64,000 nt of DNA from Aedoeadaptatus ivorii (GCF_030815095.1 NZ_JAUSWF010000001.1:1-64000); one strand, 5' to 3'. Counted from the stretch's first letter, positions 32,569 to 43,311 are shown. Numbers and translations are program-made. The notes: generated from the letters alone by a model not told the origin.

Positions 32569-32584
32569 CATAGGAGAAAACAGT

Positions 32585-33727
32585 ATGCAACCACTGTCCG
32601 TATACATTCACATTCCCTTTTGTGCCGCCAAATGCGGCTATTGTGACTTTTATTCCCACCGGCCCCGAGAAGGGGAGGCGGATCGCTATATTCGCGCCCT
32701 CAAAAACGAGATTGCGCTCTATCGAAATCTCTTGGACGCGCGGGGCATCTACACGGTCTATATCGGCGGGGGAACGCCGTCGCTATTGGGCACGGATCGA
32801 CTGCTCGCGGTTTTGGGCGCACTTATGCCGCAAATGGCCGATGCGAAGGAGATAACAATAGAAGGAAATCCCGAAAGTATGCTCGATTTAAATATATCGA
32901 CGCTGATCGATGCCGGCGTAAATCGCTTCAGCATGGGCGTACAGAGTGCAAGCGACGCGCTTCTTACCCGCATGGGACGCATTCACGACGCCGAGACGGC
33001 GATGCGCGCCTTTCGCCACCTAAGGAGCGGGGGCGCCGACAATATCAATCTCGATTTTATCTCCTCGGTGCCGGGGGAGAATGCCGCCGATGTAGAAGCG
33101 TCTCTCGCGATGATTCGTGCGCTTCAACCCGAACACGTAAGCCTCTATAGCCTGATTTTGGAAGAAGGCACGCCCTTTTACGAACGGTATTTTGACAGCA
33201 GGGATTCGGCCTCCGAAGAACGTGACCGCCTTCATGTGCATGCCTACGCCCGCGGCCTTTCGGAGATGGGCTATGGGCAATACGAAATCTCGAATTTTGC
33301 AAAGCCTGGGCGCGAATGCCGCCACAATCTGCACTACTGGGATCTGGGCGAGTATATCGGCATCGGCGCCGCCGCCTGCGGAAATCTGGGGGATACGCGC
33401 TATGGCAATCATCGATCGATGCGCGCCTACTTTGCGGCGACAGAGGCGAAAAGATCCCCCAGGGAATATACCGAGCGGCTTATGCCCATCGATCGGGACA
33501 ACGAATATATCGTCCTGGGGCTTCGAAAAAACGTGGGAATCGCCCTCGATGCCGTGCTTCCCTCCGGCGCCACATTCGGCGCCGCCTATACAACGGAAAT
33601 CGAAGAGTTTACGAAAAGCGGACTCCTGCATACACACAAAGGGCGCATCGCCCTTACGGACCGGGGACGGGATCTCGCCAATATCGTCGAGCTGGGATTT
33701 TTCCGCCTCGAGGAAGACGCAAAGTAG
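32585..33727 (+). CDS. hemW: HemW-type radical SAM heme chaperone (coproporphyrinogen oxidase-like)
   Basis: A 380-residue radical SAM protein. The cluster motif is Cys13-x3-Cys17-x2-Cys20 (PFCAAKCGYC). True oxygen-independent HemN enzymes have an extra cysteine beside this motif (CNYCxC-type); here Phe follows, so HemW, which hands heme to other proteins, is the better call. Position upstream of hrcA is conserved in Firmicutes. ATG 32585 with AGGAGAA. Confidence 0.93.
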   Translation: MQPLSVYIHIPFCAAKCGYCDFYSHRPREGEADRYIRALKNEIALYRNLLDARGIYTVYIGGGTPSLLGTDRLLAVLGALMPQMADAKEITIEGNPESMLDLNISTLIDAGVNRFSMGVQSASDALLTRMGRIHDAETAMRAFRHLRSGGADNINLDFISSVPGENAADVEASLAMIRALQPEHVSLYSLILEEGTPFYERYFDSRDSASEERDRLHVHAYARGLSEMGYGQYEISNFAKPGRECRHNLHYWDLGEYIGIGAAACGNLGDTRYGNHRSMRAYFAATEAKRSPREYTERLMPIDRDNEYIVLGLRKNVGIALDAVLPSGATFGAAYTTEIEEFTKSGLLHTHKGRIALTDRGRDLANIVELGFFRLEEDAK

Positions 33728-33733
33728 AGAATT

Positions 33734-33760
33734 TTAGCAATCGGACTTGACAAGTGCTAA
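33734..33760. promoter_or_regulatory. Degenerate second CIRCE operator over the -35 of hrcA
   Basis: TTAGCAATC-N9-AAGTGCTAA matches the CIRCE pattern TTAGCACTC-N9-GAGTGCTAA at 16 of 18 positions with exact spacing. It covers the -35 element (33747-33752) and lies exactly 56 bases before the perfect copy. Confidence 0.7.
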
Positions 33761-33775
33761 TAAGGGACCTATACT
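33747..33775 (+). promoter_or_regulatory. Promoter of the hrcA-grpE-dnaK heat-shock operon
   Basis: TTGACA (33747-33752) and TATACT (33770-33775) are separated by 17 bases. It is flanked by two CIRCE-type sites. Confidence 0.85.
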
Positions 33776-33789
33776 ATAACTGTAAGCGA

Positions 33790-33816
33790 TTAGCACTCAT
33801 TCGAATCGAGTGCTAA
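33790..33816. promoter_or_regulatory. CIRCE operator (HrcA binding site)
   Basis: A perfect TTAGCACTC-N9-GAGTGCTAA inverted repeat lies between the -10 element and hrcA. HrcA repressor bound here would block the operon and release it on heat shock. Confidence 0.97.
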
Positions 33817-33837
33817 AAACGATGGGGGAAGGAGCAT

Positions 33838-34860
33838 ATGGACCAGAGAAAGACGGACATCTTAAATATCATCATCGAGTCCTATATCAGCTCTCCCGTA
33901 CCCGTCGGCAGCGGTACCATCTCCAAGGAATCCGACCTCAAGATCTCGTCGGCCACCATCCGAAACGAGATGAGCGATTTGGAAGAGATGGGCTTTTTGA
34001 CGAAGCCCCATACCTCTGCCGGCCGTATTCCTTCGGAAAACGCTTATAGATTTTATGTCGACGAATGGATTTCCGAGATCGGCCATTCCGACGCCCTCGT
34101 GGGCCTCTTTCGAGAGGCCATGCCGCCGTCTCTGTTGGGGACGGAGGAATTTTACGAATCGGCGATCGGTGCATTGGCGGATCATACAAAAAGCATCGCA
34201 TTTATGCTGATGCCCAAGCGGGGCGATCGGACCATAAAATATATGGATCTGATCCCGGTTTCGGAACACCTCGTCATGTTGCTCGTGGTGGGGGACCGAG
34301 GCGTGGTCGTTAAGCGACTGCTCCCGGTGGAGTTTCCCGCCGACGAAGAAGAGCTTCGTTATATTCGCGAGGTGTTATCCCGAGCCTTTGTAGGCATTTC
34401 TTTTATGGAATTCGACGGCGTGAAATTCGTCTTATCGGGCGGGCTGATCCGCTATGAAGACTTTGTCCTTCGGGTGACGGAGGTACTCTCTCGGGTCGCT
34501 TCGGCGGTCGAAGAAGTAGAGGTCATCACCGGCGGCATCAGCAATCTGTTCCGCTATGAGGAATTTCGCGATTCCTTCAAAATCCGATCCCTGTTGGAGT
34601 ATTTGGGAGAGAAGAGAAATCTCTTGCGGCTTGCGGCGAATATGCCCGACACGCCGAGGATACAATTCATCATCGGCTCCGAAAACAGCGACGAAATCAT
34701 GCGAGAGTATAGCGTCTCGGGGCAGAGCTATCCCATAAACGACTCTGATTTTGCAAAGGTGGGATTGATCGGTCCTTTGCGTATGAACTATAAAAAATCG
34801 GCAGAGGCGCTGGGCGCTTTTACCCAAGCTTTATCCGAGAGACTTTGGAAAGAACGTTGA
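33838..34860 (+). CDS. hrcA: Heat-inducible transcription repressor HrcA
   Basis: A 340-residue repressor of the chaperone genes that binds CIRCE and needs GroE for activity. The N-terminal winged helix contains SSATIRNEMSDLEEMGFLTKPHTSAGRIPS, nearly invariant in the family. First gene of hrcA-grpE-dnaK, so it represses itself. ATG 33838 with GGAAGGAG. groES/groEL are not in this window but would be expected to carry the same operator. Confidence 0.97.
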   Translation: MDQRKTDILNIIIESYISSPVPVGSGTISKESDLKISSATIRNEMSDLEEMGFLTKPHTSAGRIPSENAYRFYVDEWISEIGHSDALVGLFREAMPPSLLGTEEFYESAIGALADHTKSIAFMLMPKRGDRTIKYMDLIPVSEHLVMLLVVGDRGVVVKRLLPVEFPADEEELRYIREVLSRAFVGISFMEFDGVKFVLSGGLIRYEDFVLRVTEVLSRVASAVEEVEVITGGISNLFRYEEFRDSFKIRSLLEYLGEKRNLLRLAANMPDTPRIQFIIGSENSDEIMREYSVSGQSYPINDSDFAKVGLIGPLRMNYKKSAEALGAFTQALSERLWKER

Positions 34861-34874
34861 GGTGGAATGTGGTA

Positions 34875-35417
34875 GTGGAAAATAACGAACAAAAACCCGT
34901 AAATCCGGACGAGACCCCCGAAGAGGAGCGCCGTCCGGAAGAAGAAGCACAGCGGGAAGAGGACTCCCGCGAAGCGGAGGTCGAACAGATCGAAAAGGAA
35001 AAATACGACGAGCTGGAAGACCGCTATATTCGCCTTCAGGCGGATTACAGCAACTTCCGGCGCCGCAGCACCGAACAAAGCGTTCGGCTCCGCGAAATGG
35101 GCATGGAAAAACTCGCCCTGGACATCCTGCCGGTGCTCGACAATTTTGAACGGGCGCTGGAGACGGAAGACGTGGGCGATGAAAAGTTTTACGAAGGCAT
35201 GGCAATGATCGCCGACCAGTTCCGAAAAGAACTGGAGAAAAACGAGATCGTTGAGATCGACGCGTTGCATGCGCCCTTCGACCCCAATCTGCACCACGCC
35301 GTTATGCTCGAAGAAAAGGAGGGCGTGGAACCCGACGTGGTCGTGGAGGTGCTCCAAAAGGGGTATACCCTCAAAGAACGTGTCATCCGACCGGCCATGG
35401 TCAAGGTCTCGAAATAA
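34875..35417 (+). CDS. grpE: Nucleotide exchange factor GrpE
   Basis: A 180-residue cochaperone that exchanges ADP for ATP on DnaK. A very acidic N-terminal tail (to about residue 45) leads into a long coiled coil and the C-terminal wing (HHAVMLEEKEGVEPDVVVEVLQKGY). GTG 34875 is chosen for its spacing from GAGGTGG (34859-34865); an in-frame GTG at 34869 is too close to that site. Between hrcA and dnaK, as in most Firmicutes. Confidence 0.95.
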   Translation: MENNEQKPVNPDETPEEERRPEEEAQREEDSREAEVEQIEKEKYDELEDRYIRLQADYSNFRRRSTEQSVRLREMGMEKLALDILPVLDNFERALETEDVGDEKFYEGMAMIADQFRKELEKNEIVEIDALHAPFDPNLHHAVMLEEKEGVEPDVVVEVLQKGYTLKERVIRPAMVKVSK

Positions 35418-35459
35418 GCATAGAGTAAGCGCAACTATATATATTCAGGAGGAAACAGA

Positions 35460-37289
<1,830 letters not shown>

Positions 37290-37300
37290 GCTATGGGCAA

Positions 37301-37326
37301 AAAGGGCACTGCGGTGCCCTTTTTTA
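37301..37326 (+). terminator. Terminator after dnaK
   Basis: GGGCAC/GTGCCC stem with TGCG loop, preceded by A-run and followed by T-run. It separates dnaK from dnaJ. Confidence 0.85.
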
Positions 37327-37336
37327 TTTTGTCGTC

Positions 37337-37365
37337 TTTTCAAAGCCCGAATTTTGCGATATGAT
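37337..37365 (+). promoter_or_regulatory. Possible separate promoter for dnaJ and downstream genes
   Basis: TTTTCA (37337-37342) and TATGAT (37360-37365) with a 17-base spacer lie between the dnaK terminator and dnaJ. No CIRCE copy is seen here, so dnaJ may be expressed partly independently of HrcA. Confidence 0.45.
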
Positions 37366-37399
37366 TATCATTTAATCAGAGTGGAAAGAGATGGTGTGT

Positions 37400-38524
37400 A
37401 TGAGAGATTTTTACGAAATTCTGGAGATCGAACGGGACGCTTCTATGACAGAAGTGAAAAAAGCGTATCGCAAAAAGGCGAAGCAATATCACCCCGACCT
37501 CCATCCCGGCGACGAAGAAGCCGAGCATAAATTTAAGGAAGTGAACCTCGCCTACGAAGTCCTTTCGGACGAGTCGAAGCGACAGACCTATGATCTGTAC
37601 GGCGAGGACGGCCTGCGCAACGAATATGCCGGCGGCGGTGGTGGATTCGGATTCGGCGATATTTTCGGCGACCTGTTCGACATCTTCGGCGGCGGTTTCG
37701 GCGCGAATTTCAGCAGCGGCAATACGGCGAAGGCCCCCAGAGACGGCGGGCATATCCGCTACGACTTGAACCTTACGTTCAAAGAGGCGGTCTTCGGCAC
37801 CGAAAAGGACATTCAGATCCGGCGGACCGAAACCTGTTCCCGCTGCGGTGGCACCGGTGCCGAGGAAGGAACCGACATCCATACCTGCGACAAATGCGGC
37901 GGCAGCGGCCAAGTGCGCGAAGGCACCAATTCCGCCTTCGGCCGGTTTGTGCGCGTGGTTCCCTGTGACGAATGCGGCGGTACGGGTAAGATTATCGAAG
38001 AGCCCTGCAAACACTGTAAGGGCGCGGGCAGAGAGACCATCAACCGCAAGCTCCACATCCGAATCCCCGCCGGGGTCGACGATCGCAGCGTGATCACCAT
38101 GACCGGCGAAGGACACGCCGGCGAAAACGGCGGACAGCCCGGTACGGTGTACGTCTATCTGCATATCGAAGAGGACGCGATCTTTAAGCGCCTGGGGCAG
38201 GATCTCTACGTGGAGATCCCTATCCGCTACGAAGACGCGGTTCTGGGCGGTACGATTCAAGTGCCCACCCTAAAAGAAATCATCGACTACGAGATCCCCG
38301 CCGGCACCCAGGGCGGCGAGACCTTCCGCATCGAAGGCGAGGGCGTGCCCTATTTGCGCCGCGAAGGAGCGGGGGATCTCCTGTTTACCGTCAATATCCT
38401 GGTACCCAAAAAGATTTCCCGGGAGTATCGGGAACAACTGGAGTCCCTGCGGGCGGTCGCCGGCGGCAAAAAGTCGGAGGACGAAAAGGGATTCTTACAA
38501 AAGATTAAGGACTTTTTCGAGTAA
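37400..38524 (+). CDS. dnaJ: Chaperone DnaJ (Hsp40)
   Basis: A 374-residue type I Hsp40 that delivers clients to DnaK. The J domain (residues 1-65) has HPD in QYHPDLHPG, followed by a Gly/Phe-rich linker, four zinc-finger motifs (CSRCGGTG, CDKCGGSG, CDECGGTG, CKHCKGAG) and the C-terminal substrate domains. ATG 37400 is preferred over ATG 37391 because the GGAAAGAG site is then properly spaced. The stop overlaps the prmA start by one base. Confidence 0.96.
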   Translation: MRDFYEILEIERDASMTEVKKAYRKKAKQYHPDLHPGDEEAEHKFKEVNLAYEVLSDESKRQTYDLYGEDGLRNEYAGGGGGFGFGDIFGDLFDIFGGGFGANFSSGNTAKAPRDGGHIRYDLNLTFKEAVFGTEKDIQIRRTETCSRCGGTGAEEGTDIHTCDKCGGSGQVREGTNSAFGRFVRVVPCDECGGTGKIIEEPCKHCKGAGRETINRKLHIRIPAGVDDRSVITMTGEGHAGENGGQPGTVYVYLHIEEDAIFKRLGQDLYVEIPIRYEDAVLGGTIQVPTLKEIIDYEIPAGTQGGETFRIEGEGVPYLRREGAGDLLFTVNILVPKKISREYREQLESLRAVAGGKKSEDEKGFLQKIKDFFE

Positions 38525-39435
38525 TGGACTACATTCTATTGGAAATTCAGGGACCCGACGCCGAGGAAGCCACCGCCGCTGCCGTACTCCACGGCGCGGG
38601 AATCGACGCCTTCGAGATCATTTCCCGAAACAGCGTGGAAGAACTGAATAGCAGCGAATTTACTTGGGATTTGGTGGACGAGAGCCTGCTCGCGGATGCG
38701 CAGGAAGGCTTTACCATCAAAGCGTATTTTGAACGCGGAGACGAAGCGATTGATGCGGTAAAGGCGCGGCTCGATGCGCGCGGCTTTTCGACGCGCATCC
38801 TTCCCGTAGAGGCGCGGGATTGGGCCAACGACTGGAAGCGGTATTTTCGCCCCATCGCCGTGGACCGGAGCCTCGTCATCGTGCCGAGCTGGGAAGACTA
38901 CACGCCCGATGCCGACGAGGCCGTATTGTATATGGATCCGGGCATGGCATTCGGCAGCGGCAATCATGAGACGACGCTCTTTTGCGCCCGCTATCTGCGC
39001 CAATACGTGCGAGAAGGGGATCTAGTATTGGACATCGGCACCGGGAGCGGGATCCTTTCCTTGGTCGCCCTAAAGAGCGGCGCGGCGCGCGCCATCGCCG
39101 TGGATATGGACCCGCAATCAGTGGCCTCGGCCAAAGAGAACGCCGCAAAAAACCGCCTCGACGACCGAATCGACGTGCGACAAGGCGACCTGTTCGGCGT
39201 GGTGGAGGAAGTGGCGGATCTCGTGGTGAGCAATATCTTTGCGGAGATCATTATCGGCATGATCCCCGCACTCACAAAACACATCAAGCCCGGAGGCGTA
39301 TTTATCGCCTCGGGCATACTCAAGGAAAAGCGAAAGAACGTAGAATCGGCGCTTATAGAATCGGGTTTTGAGATCCTGGATTCCGACGAAAAAGGCGACT
39401 GGGCCGCGATTGCGGCGAAAAGAGGAGTGCATTGA
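38524..39435 (+). CDS. prmA: Ribosomal protein L11 methyltransferase
   Basis: A 303-residue SAM-dependent enzyme that methylates ribosomal protein L11. Substrate domain in the N-terminal third, then MDPGMAFGSGNHETT and the SAM loop VLDIGTGSGILSL, and VVSNIFAEII. Coupled to dnaJ by TAATG and to rsmE by a 4-base overlap, as in B. subtilis (dnaJ-prmA-yqeU). Confidence 0.95.
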   Translation: MDYILLEIQGPDAEEATAAAVLHGAGIDAFEIISRNSVEELNSSEFTWDLVDESLLADAQEGFTIKAYFERGDEAIDAVKARLDARGFSTRILPVEARDWANDWKRYFRPIAVDRSLVIVPSWEDYTPDADEAVLYMDPGMAFGSGNHETTLFCARYLRQYVREGDLVLDIGTGSGILSLVALKSGAARAIAVDMDPQSVASAKENAAKNRLDDRIDVRQGDLFGVVEEVADLVVSNIFAEIIIGMIPALTKHIKPGGVFIASGILKEKRKNVESALIESGFEILDSDEKGDWAAIAAKRGVH

Positions 39436-40157
39436 GACATTTTTTTGTAAGCGAACGACCGATACCGAAAAAACACGTCGCCCTGTCCTCGGCGGACAGC
39501 CGGCATCTCTTGCAGGTGCTCCGGGCGAAGAGCGGCATGGAAATTCAAGTCGCCTACGACGGCAGCTTATACCGGGGACGTCTGGTGGCGATCCGGGGCG
39601 ACGCCTTTGTCGCCGTAGAAGAAGAGATTCCCATGGAGGGTCCTTTGGCCAGCGTGGTCTTGGTACAGAGCGTGGGCAAAGGCCAAAAGTTGGAAGCCGT
39701 CATTAAACACGCGACCGAATGCGGCGTCGATGCCTTCCTGCCCCTGCAGGCAAAGCGGAGTGTGTCGGACCTTACGAAGAAATACGAGTCCAAGCGTATT
39801 CGCTACGAAAAAATCGCGCAAGAGGCCGCCAAGCAGTCTAATCGCCGCCACATTCCCGAGATTTTGGACCTGGCGGACATGGAGTCCTTTCTCGCGTGCA
39901 CTAAAGAAAACGACGAGATCCTCGTATGTTATGAAGAGGAGCGGCAGCAGGACATCCTCGACGTGGAGCTGCGCCTGCAGGGAGATGTGTACGTGGTCGT
40001 CGGGCCGGAAGGGGGATTCGATCCGGAGGAAATCGCGCGCTTAAAAGAAGCGAATGCGAAATTTGTGAGCCTCGGAGATACGATTCTCCGCACCGAGACC
40101 GCCGGCGTTATCGGGGGCTATATCGCCGCCCGATTGGTAGAAAGGCGGACGCGTTGA
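39432..40157 (+). CDS. rsmE: 16S rRNA (uracil-1498-N3)-methyltransferase
   Basis: A 241-residue SPOUT-class enzyme modifying U1498 of 16S rRNA. The trefoil-knot SAM site is VVVGPEGGFDPEEI followed by VSLGDTILRTETA. The start is TTG 39432, overlapping the prmA stop (TTGA). It is coupled to mtaB at the other end. Confidence 0.94.
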   Translation: MRHFFVSERPIPKKHVALSSADSRHLLQVLRAKSGMEIQVAYDGSLYRGRLVAIRGDAFVAVEEEIPMEGPLASVVLVQSVGKGQKLEAVIKHATECGVDAFLPLQAKRSVSDLTKKYESKRIRYEKIAQEAAKQSNRRHIPEILDLADMESFLACTKENDEILVCYEEERQQDILDVELRLQGDVYVVVGPEGGFDPEEIARLKEANAKFVSLGDTILRTETAGVIGGYIAARLVERRTR

Positions 40158-41452
40158 TGCGTTTCAGCACATATACACTGGGATGTAAAGTCAATCAATA
40201 CGAGACCGAAGCCGTAGAGGAGATGCTCGAGGCCGCTGGATACATTCGGGATCAAAGCGACGAGGCGGACATCGCCCTTATCAATACCTGTACCGTCACC
40301 AATACCAGCGATCAAAAGAGCCGCCAGATCATTCGGCGGCACAAGAGAAAGAGAAAAGATTGCATCGTCGTCGTACTGGGTTGCTACGCCCAAGTCTCCC
40401 CCGAAGAAGTGGCCGCCGTCGAAGGGGTGGATCTGGTTTTGGGCACCAAAAACCGGGCGAATCTGCTCGAAGATTTAGAGGCCGTGCGCCGGGGCGAAGG
40501 GCCGATCGTCGACGTGGAGGAACACGAACGCACGGATCCCTTCGAAGCCCTGCATGTGGAAGATGCCGAAGCGCGCACCCGCGCCTATATGAAAGTACAG
40601 GACGGTTGCAATCGCTATTGCAGCTATTGCATCATTCCCTATGCCCGCGGGTTTATCCGTTCCCGCGCCATTGATGACGCCGTAAAGGAAGCGCGGCGTC
40701 TCGCGCAAAACGGCTTTCGCGAAGTGGTGCTTACGGGAATCCACATCGGCAGTTATGGCAAGGATCTCGACGAAGCGGTCGAACTCATCGATCTGATCGA
40801 GGCGATCGGCGCCGTCGATGGGATTCTGCGCATACGCCTCTCGTCGGTGGAGCCGATGACGATTACGGACGAATTTCTGCAGCGCGTACAAAAGATTCCG
40901 AGCTTTATGCCGCACTTTCACCTCTCGTTGCAGAGCGGTTCTAAAAAAGTGCTCGAAGAGATGAATCGAAAATACACCCCGGCGGAATACAAAGAAACGG
41001 TAGAAAATATACGCCGCTACTTTCCCGACGCCGGCATAACGACCGATGTGATCGCGGGCTTTCCCGGCGAGACGGAAGAAGAATTCGAAGAGGGCCTCGC
41101 CTTTGTCCGAGACATCGGATTTTCGGACCTCCACGTGTTTCCCTATAGTATGCGGAAAAACACGCCGGCGGCAAAGCGAGAGGATCAAATTCCCAAGGCG
41201 ATTAAAAATCGGCGCGCGCAGCGTCTGATCGAAGCCGGTAAAGAAATGCACAAAAAGTTCGCCGAATCCATGGTCGGCAGACGCTTCTCTGTTCTTTTTG
41301 AGGAAGAAAAAGACGGAAAGTACTACGGCTTTACGCCGAACTACCTGCGGGTTTTCGTCGAGAGCGACGAAGATCTTCATAACGCCGTGCGATGTGTTAC
41401 AATACAGGGTATAAGGGAAGAGGAAATCATCGCTGTACTCGGAAAGGAGTGA
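40157..41452 (+). CDS. mtaB: tRNA (t6A37) methylthiotransferase
   Basis: A 431-residue radical SAM enzyme converting t6A37 to ms2t6A37 in tRNAs. The N-terminal cluster domain starts with YTLGCKVNQYE (Cys10) and CTVTN; the radical SAM motif is Cys151-x3-Cys155-x2-Cys158 (CNRYCSYC), and a TRAM domain closes the protein. KVNQYE distinguishes MtaB from MiaB. ATG 40157 overlaps the rsmE stop. Confidence 0.94.
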   Translation: MRFSTYTLGCKVNQYETEAVEEMLEAAGYIRDQSDEADIALINTCTVTNTSDQKSRQIIRRHKRKRKDCIVVVLGCYAQVSPEEVAAVEGVDLVLGTKNRANLLEDLEAVRRGEGPIVDVEEHERTDPFEALHVEDAEARTRAYMKVQDGCNRYCSYCIIPYARGFIRSRAIDDAVKEARRLAQNGFREVVLTGIHIGSYGKDLDEAVELIDLIEAIGAVDGILRIRLSSVEPMTITDEFLQRVQKIPSFMPHFHLSLQSGSKKVLEEMNRKYTPAEYKETVENIRRYFPDAGITTDVIAGFPGETEEEFEEGLAFVRDIGFSDLHVFPYSMRKNTPAAKREDQIPKAIKNRRAQRLIEAGKEMHKKFAESMVGRRFSVLFEEEKDGKYYGFTPNYLRVFVESDEDLHNAVRCVTIQGIREEEIIAVLGKE

Positions 41453-41454
41453 CC

Positions 41455-41793
41455 ATGGACTGTTTGTTCTGTAAGATCGCGGCGGGAGAAATTCCGTCCG
41501 ATTGCATCTACGAAGACGAGAAGATCTTTGCCTTTCGGGATATCGACCCCCAAGCGCCCGTACATTTTCTCGTCATCCCGAAAGTGCATATCGAATCGCT
41601 GGATGCCCTAAAGGATTCCGACGCCGGGCTGATCGGCCATATCTTTACGACCATTCGCGACCTGGCGAAAAAAGAAGGCCTCACCGGCGGCTACCGCGTC
41701 GTCAACAATATCGGAAAGGACGGCGGGCAGTCGGTCGCACACCTGCACTTTCACGTTCTCGGCGGCAGAAGCCTGCAATGGCCACCGGGTTAA
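41455..41793 (+). CDS. HIT-family nucleotide-binding protein
   Basis: A 112-residue histidine-triad hydrolase, probably acting on AMP-lysine-type or dinucleotide phosphoramidates. HIT motif HLHFHVLGG is near the C-terminus and the zinc-site start CLFCKIAAGEIPS is at the N-terminus. ATG 41455 has AAAGGAGT upstream, two bases after mtaB ends. Substrate in vivo unknown. Confidence 0.94.
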   Translation: MDCLFCKIAAGEIPSDCIYEDEKIFAFRDIDPQAPVHFLVIPKVHIESLDALKDSDAGLIGHIFTTIRDLAKKEGLTGGYRVVNNIGKDGGQSVAHLHFHVLGGRSLQWPPG

Positions 41794-41817
41794 ATCTTTG
41801 AAAACTCTTTGCCGTTA

Positions 41818-41846
41818 TTGAATTCACCTCCCGAATCGTGTATAAT
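41818..41846 (+). promoter_or_regulatory. Promoter of the rpsU operon
   Basis: TTGAAT (41818-41823) and TATAAT (41841-41846) with a 17-base spacer. It drives the long rpsU-yqeY run. Confidence 0.8.
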
Positions 41847-41906
41847 TGTAAGGAATTTAGCCAGACTCCTGGCTAATCACTCTTTTCTAAAGAGGGGAGG
41901 GAAATT

Positions 41907-42086
41907 ATGTCGGAAATCCGCGTTGGAGAAAATGAGTCTTTGGAATCCGCCCTTAAGCGATTTAAGAGACAATGTGCTTCCAGTGGCGTTTTAAAGGAAG
42001 CGCGCAAAAGAGAACACTACGAAAAACCCAGTGTTAAGCGCAAGAAAAAATCTGAGGAAGCACGCAGAAAAAAACGTAAATACTAA
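41907..42086 (+). CDS. rpsU: 30S ribosomal protein S21
   Basis: A 59-residue, strongly basic protein of the small subunit involved in translation initiation. It begins MSEIRVGENESLESALKRFK and ends EEARRKKRKY, as S21 does. ATG 41907 with GGGGAGGG just upstream. The stretch is more A+T-rich than its neighbours. It precedes yqeY, the order known from B. subtilis. Confidence 0.95.
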   Translation: MSEIRVGENESLESALKRFKRQCASSGVLKEARKREHYEKPSVKRKKKSEEARRKKRKY

Positions 42087-42102
42087 TTGAGAAGGTGTAA
42101 TT

Positions 42103-42546
42103 TTGTCTTTAAAAGAAACCTTGATGCAGGATCTCAAGACTGCGATGAAGGAAAAGAACAAAAAAACGAAAGATACCATCACCTTAGTGCGCGCGGCGAT
42201 CAAACAAAAAGAAGTTGACGAACGCATCGAACTGGATGATGAGGGCGTTTTACAAATCCTTTCGAAACAAATCAAGGAAAGACGCGGAAGCATCGAAGAA
42301 TTTGGAAAAGCCGGCCGGGATGACCTGGTCCGGGAAACCGAAGAGGAAATTCAAATTCTCATGCGCTATATGCCCGAACAATTGTCGGAGGAAGAGCTCG
42401 AGAAGCTGGTACGCGAGGTTATGGCGGAACACGACATCACCGAGAAGAAGCAGATCGGCCTTCTGATGAAAAATATTATGCCGAAAGTGCAAGGGCGTGC
42501 CGACGGAAAAGCCGTCAACGCAATAGTAAATCGCATCTTAAATTAA
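42103..42546 (+). CDS. yqeY: GatB/YqeY-domain protein
   Basis: A 147-residue helical protein of the YqeY family, sharing the C-terminal domain of the GatB subunit of tRNA-dependent amidotransferase. It may assist tRNA amidation, but the role is not established. The tail IMPKVQGRADGKAVNAIVNRIL is characteristic. The start is TTG 42103 with AGAAGGTG. Linked to rpsU by 16 bases. Confidence 0.93.
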   Translation: MSLKETLMQDLKTAMKEKNKKTKDTITLVRAAIKQKEVDERIELDDEGVLQILSKQIKERRGSIEEFGKAGRDDLVRETEEEIQILMRYMPEQLSEEELEKLVREVMAEHDITEKKQIGLLMKNIMPKVQGRADGKAVNAIVNRILN

Positions 42547-42548
42547 GA

Positions 42549-42578
42549 TAACCCGGGGATTCATCTCCGGGTTACTTT
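42549..42578 (+). terminator. Hairpin after yqeY
   Basis: TAACCCGG (42549-42556) pairs with CCGGGTTA (42567-42574), followed by a weak T-tract (CTTTTC). Termination may be partial. Confidence 0.6.
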
Positions 42579-42626
42579 TCGATTTGCCCGAAATTTCGAG
42601 GGTATAATACAAAAGGAGGTTTGTGT

Positions 42627-43310
42627 ATGAAAAAGCGTATCCTTCTCTTTGTATTCTCTCTTGTCCTCTTGCCGCAAGCCGTCTACGCACGGGGCGTAGA
42701 AATCGCACCGTTTCTCTATTTGGTGCGCGCACTTCTCGTGATCGCGGGGCTTTCGAGCCTGGTCTACGGCTTGTTTTCCCGAAAGGGATCGGCTAGTTGG
42801 ATTTTCGGTCTATTTTGCATCGTTTTGTACTTCGGACTGGGGCTTTACATCGGCATCGGCTCGGCCATTCCCTTTGTATTGTTTTTGCTGAGCGGCATAC
42901 TCTTTGCCGTGGAGTTTGTGGTGCCCGGTTTCGGCATTGCGGGCATCAGCGGCATCGCCTTGATGGCCTATTCCCTCGCCGCTTCTATGGGGAATCCCTC
43001 TGTGGCGGCCGGCACATTGGGGCTATCGGCGCTGGTGCTGTTCGTCTTGATCCGCAATTTGATCGAGCGCGGCGAAGACATTGCCTTTCTCGAAAAGCTG
43101 ATCTCGCCGGAAAAGCAATATACGCAGTTTCCCGCGGCCTGTGCCGTCGGCGATCGGGGAAGGAGCGTTTCACCCCTTCGGCCTTCCGGCACCGCCGAAA
43201 TCGACGGAAAGCGCCTATCCGTGCAATCCGTTACGGGTTTTGTCGATGCGAATCGGCCCTTAGAAGTCGTATCCGTTACAGGCAATCAGATATACGTCAA
43301 GGAGGTTTGA
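42627..43310 (+). CDS. NfeD-family membrane protein
   Basis: A 227-residue protein with a signal-peptide-like N-terminus (KKRILLFVFSLVLLPQAVYA), then about four transmembrane helices and a C-terminal OB-fold (GTAEIDGKRLSVQSVTGFVDANRPLEVVSVTGNQIYV). It is the truncated NfeD type without the protease half. NfeD proteins partner with flotillins, here the next gene. ATG 42627 with AAAGGAGG (42612-42619); TATAAT at 42603-42608 suggests its own promoter. Confidence 0.9.
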   Translation: MKKRILLFVFSLVLLPQAVYARGVEIAPFLYLVRALLVIAGLSSLVYGLFSRKGSASWIFGLFCIVLYFGLGLYIGIGSAIPFVLFLLSGILFAVEFVVPGFGIAGISGIALMAYSLAASMGNPSVAAGTLGLSALVLFVLIRNLIERGEDIAFLEKLISPEKQYTQFPAACAVGDRGRSVSPLRPSGTAEIDGKRLSVQSVTGFVDANRPLEVVSVTGNQIYVKEV

Positions 43311-43311
43311 C

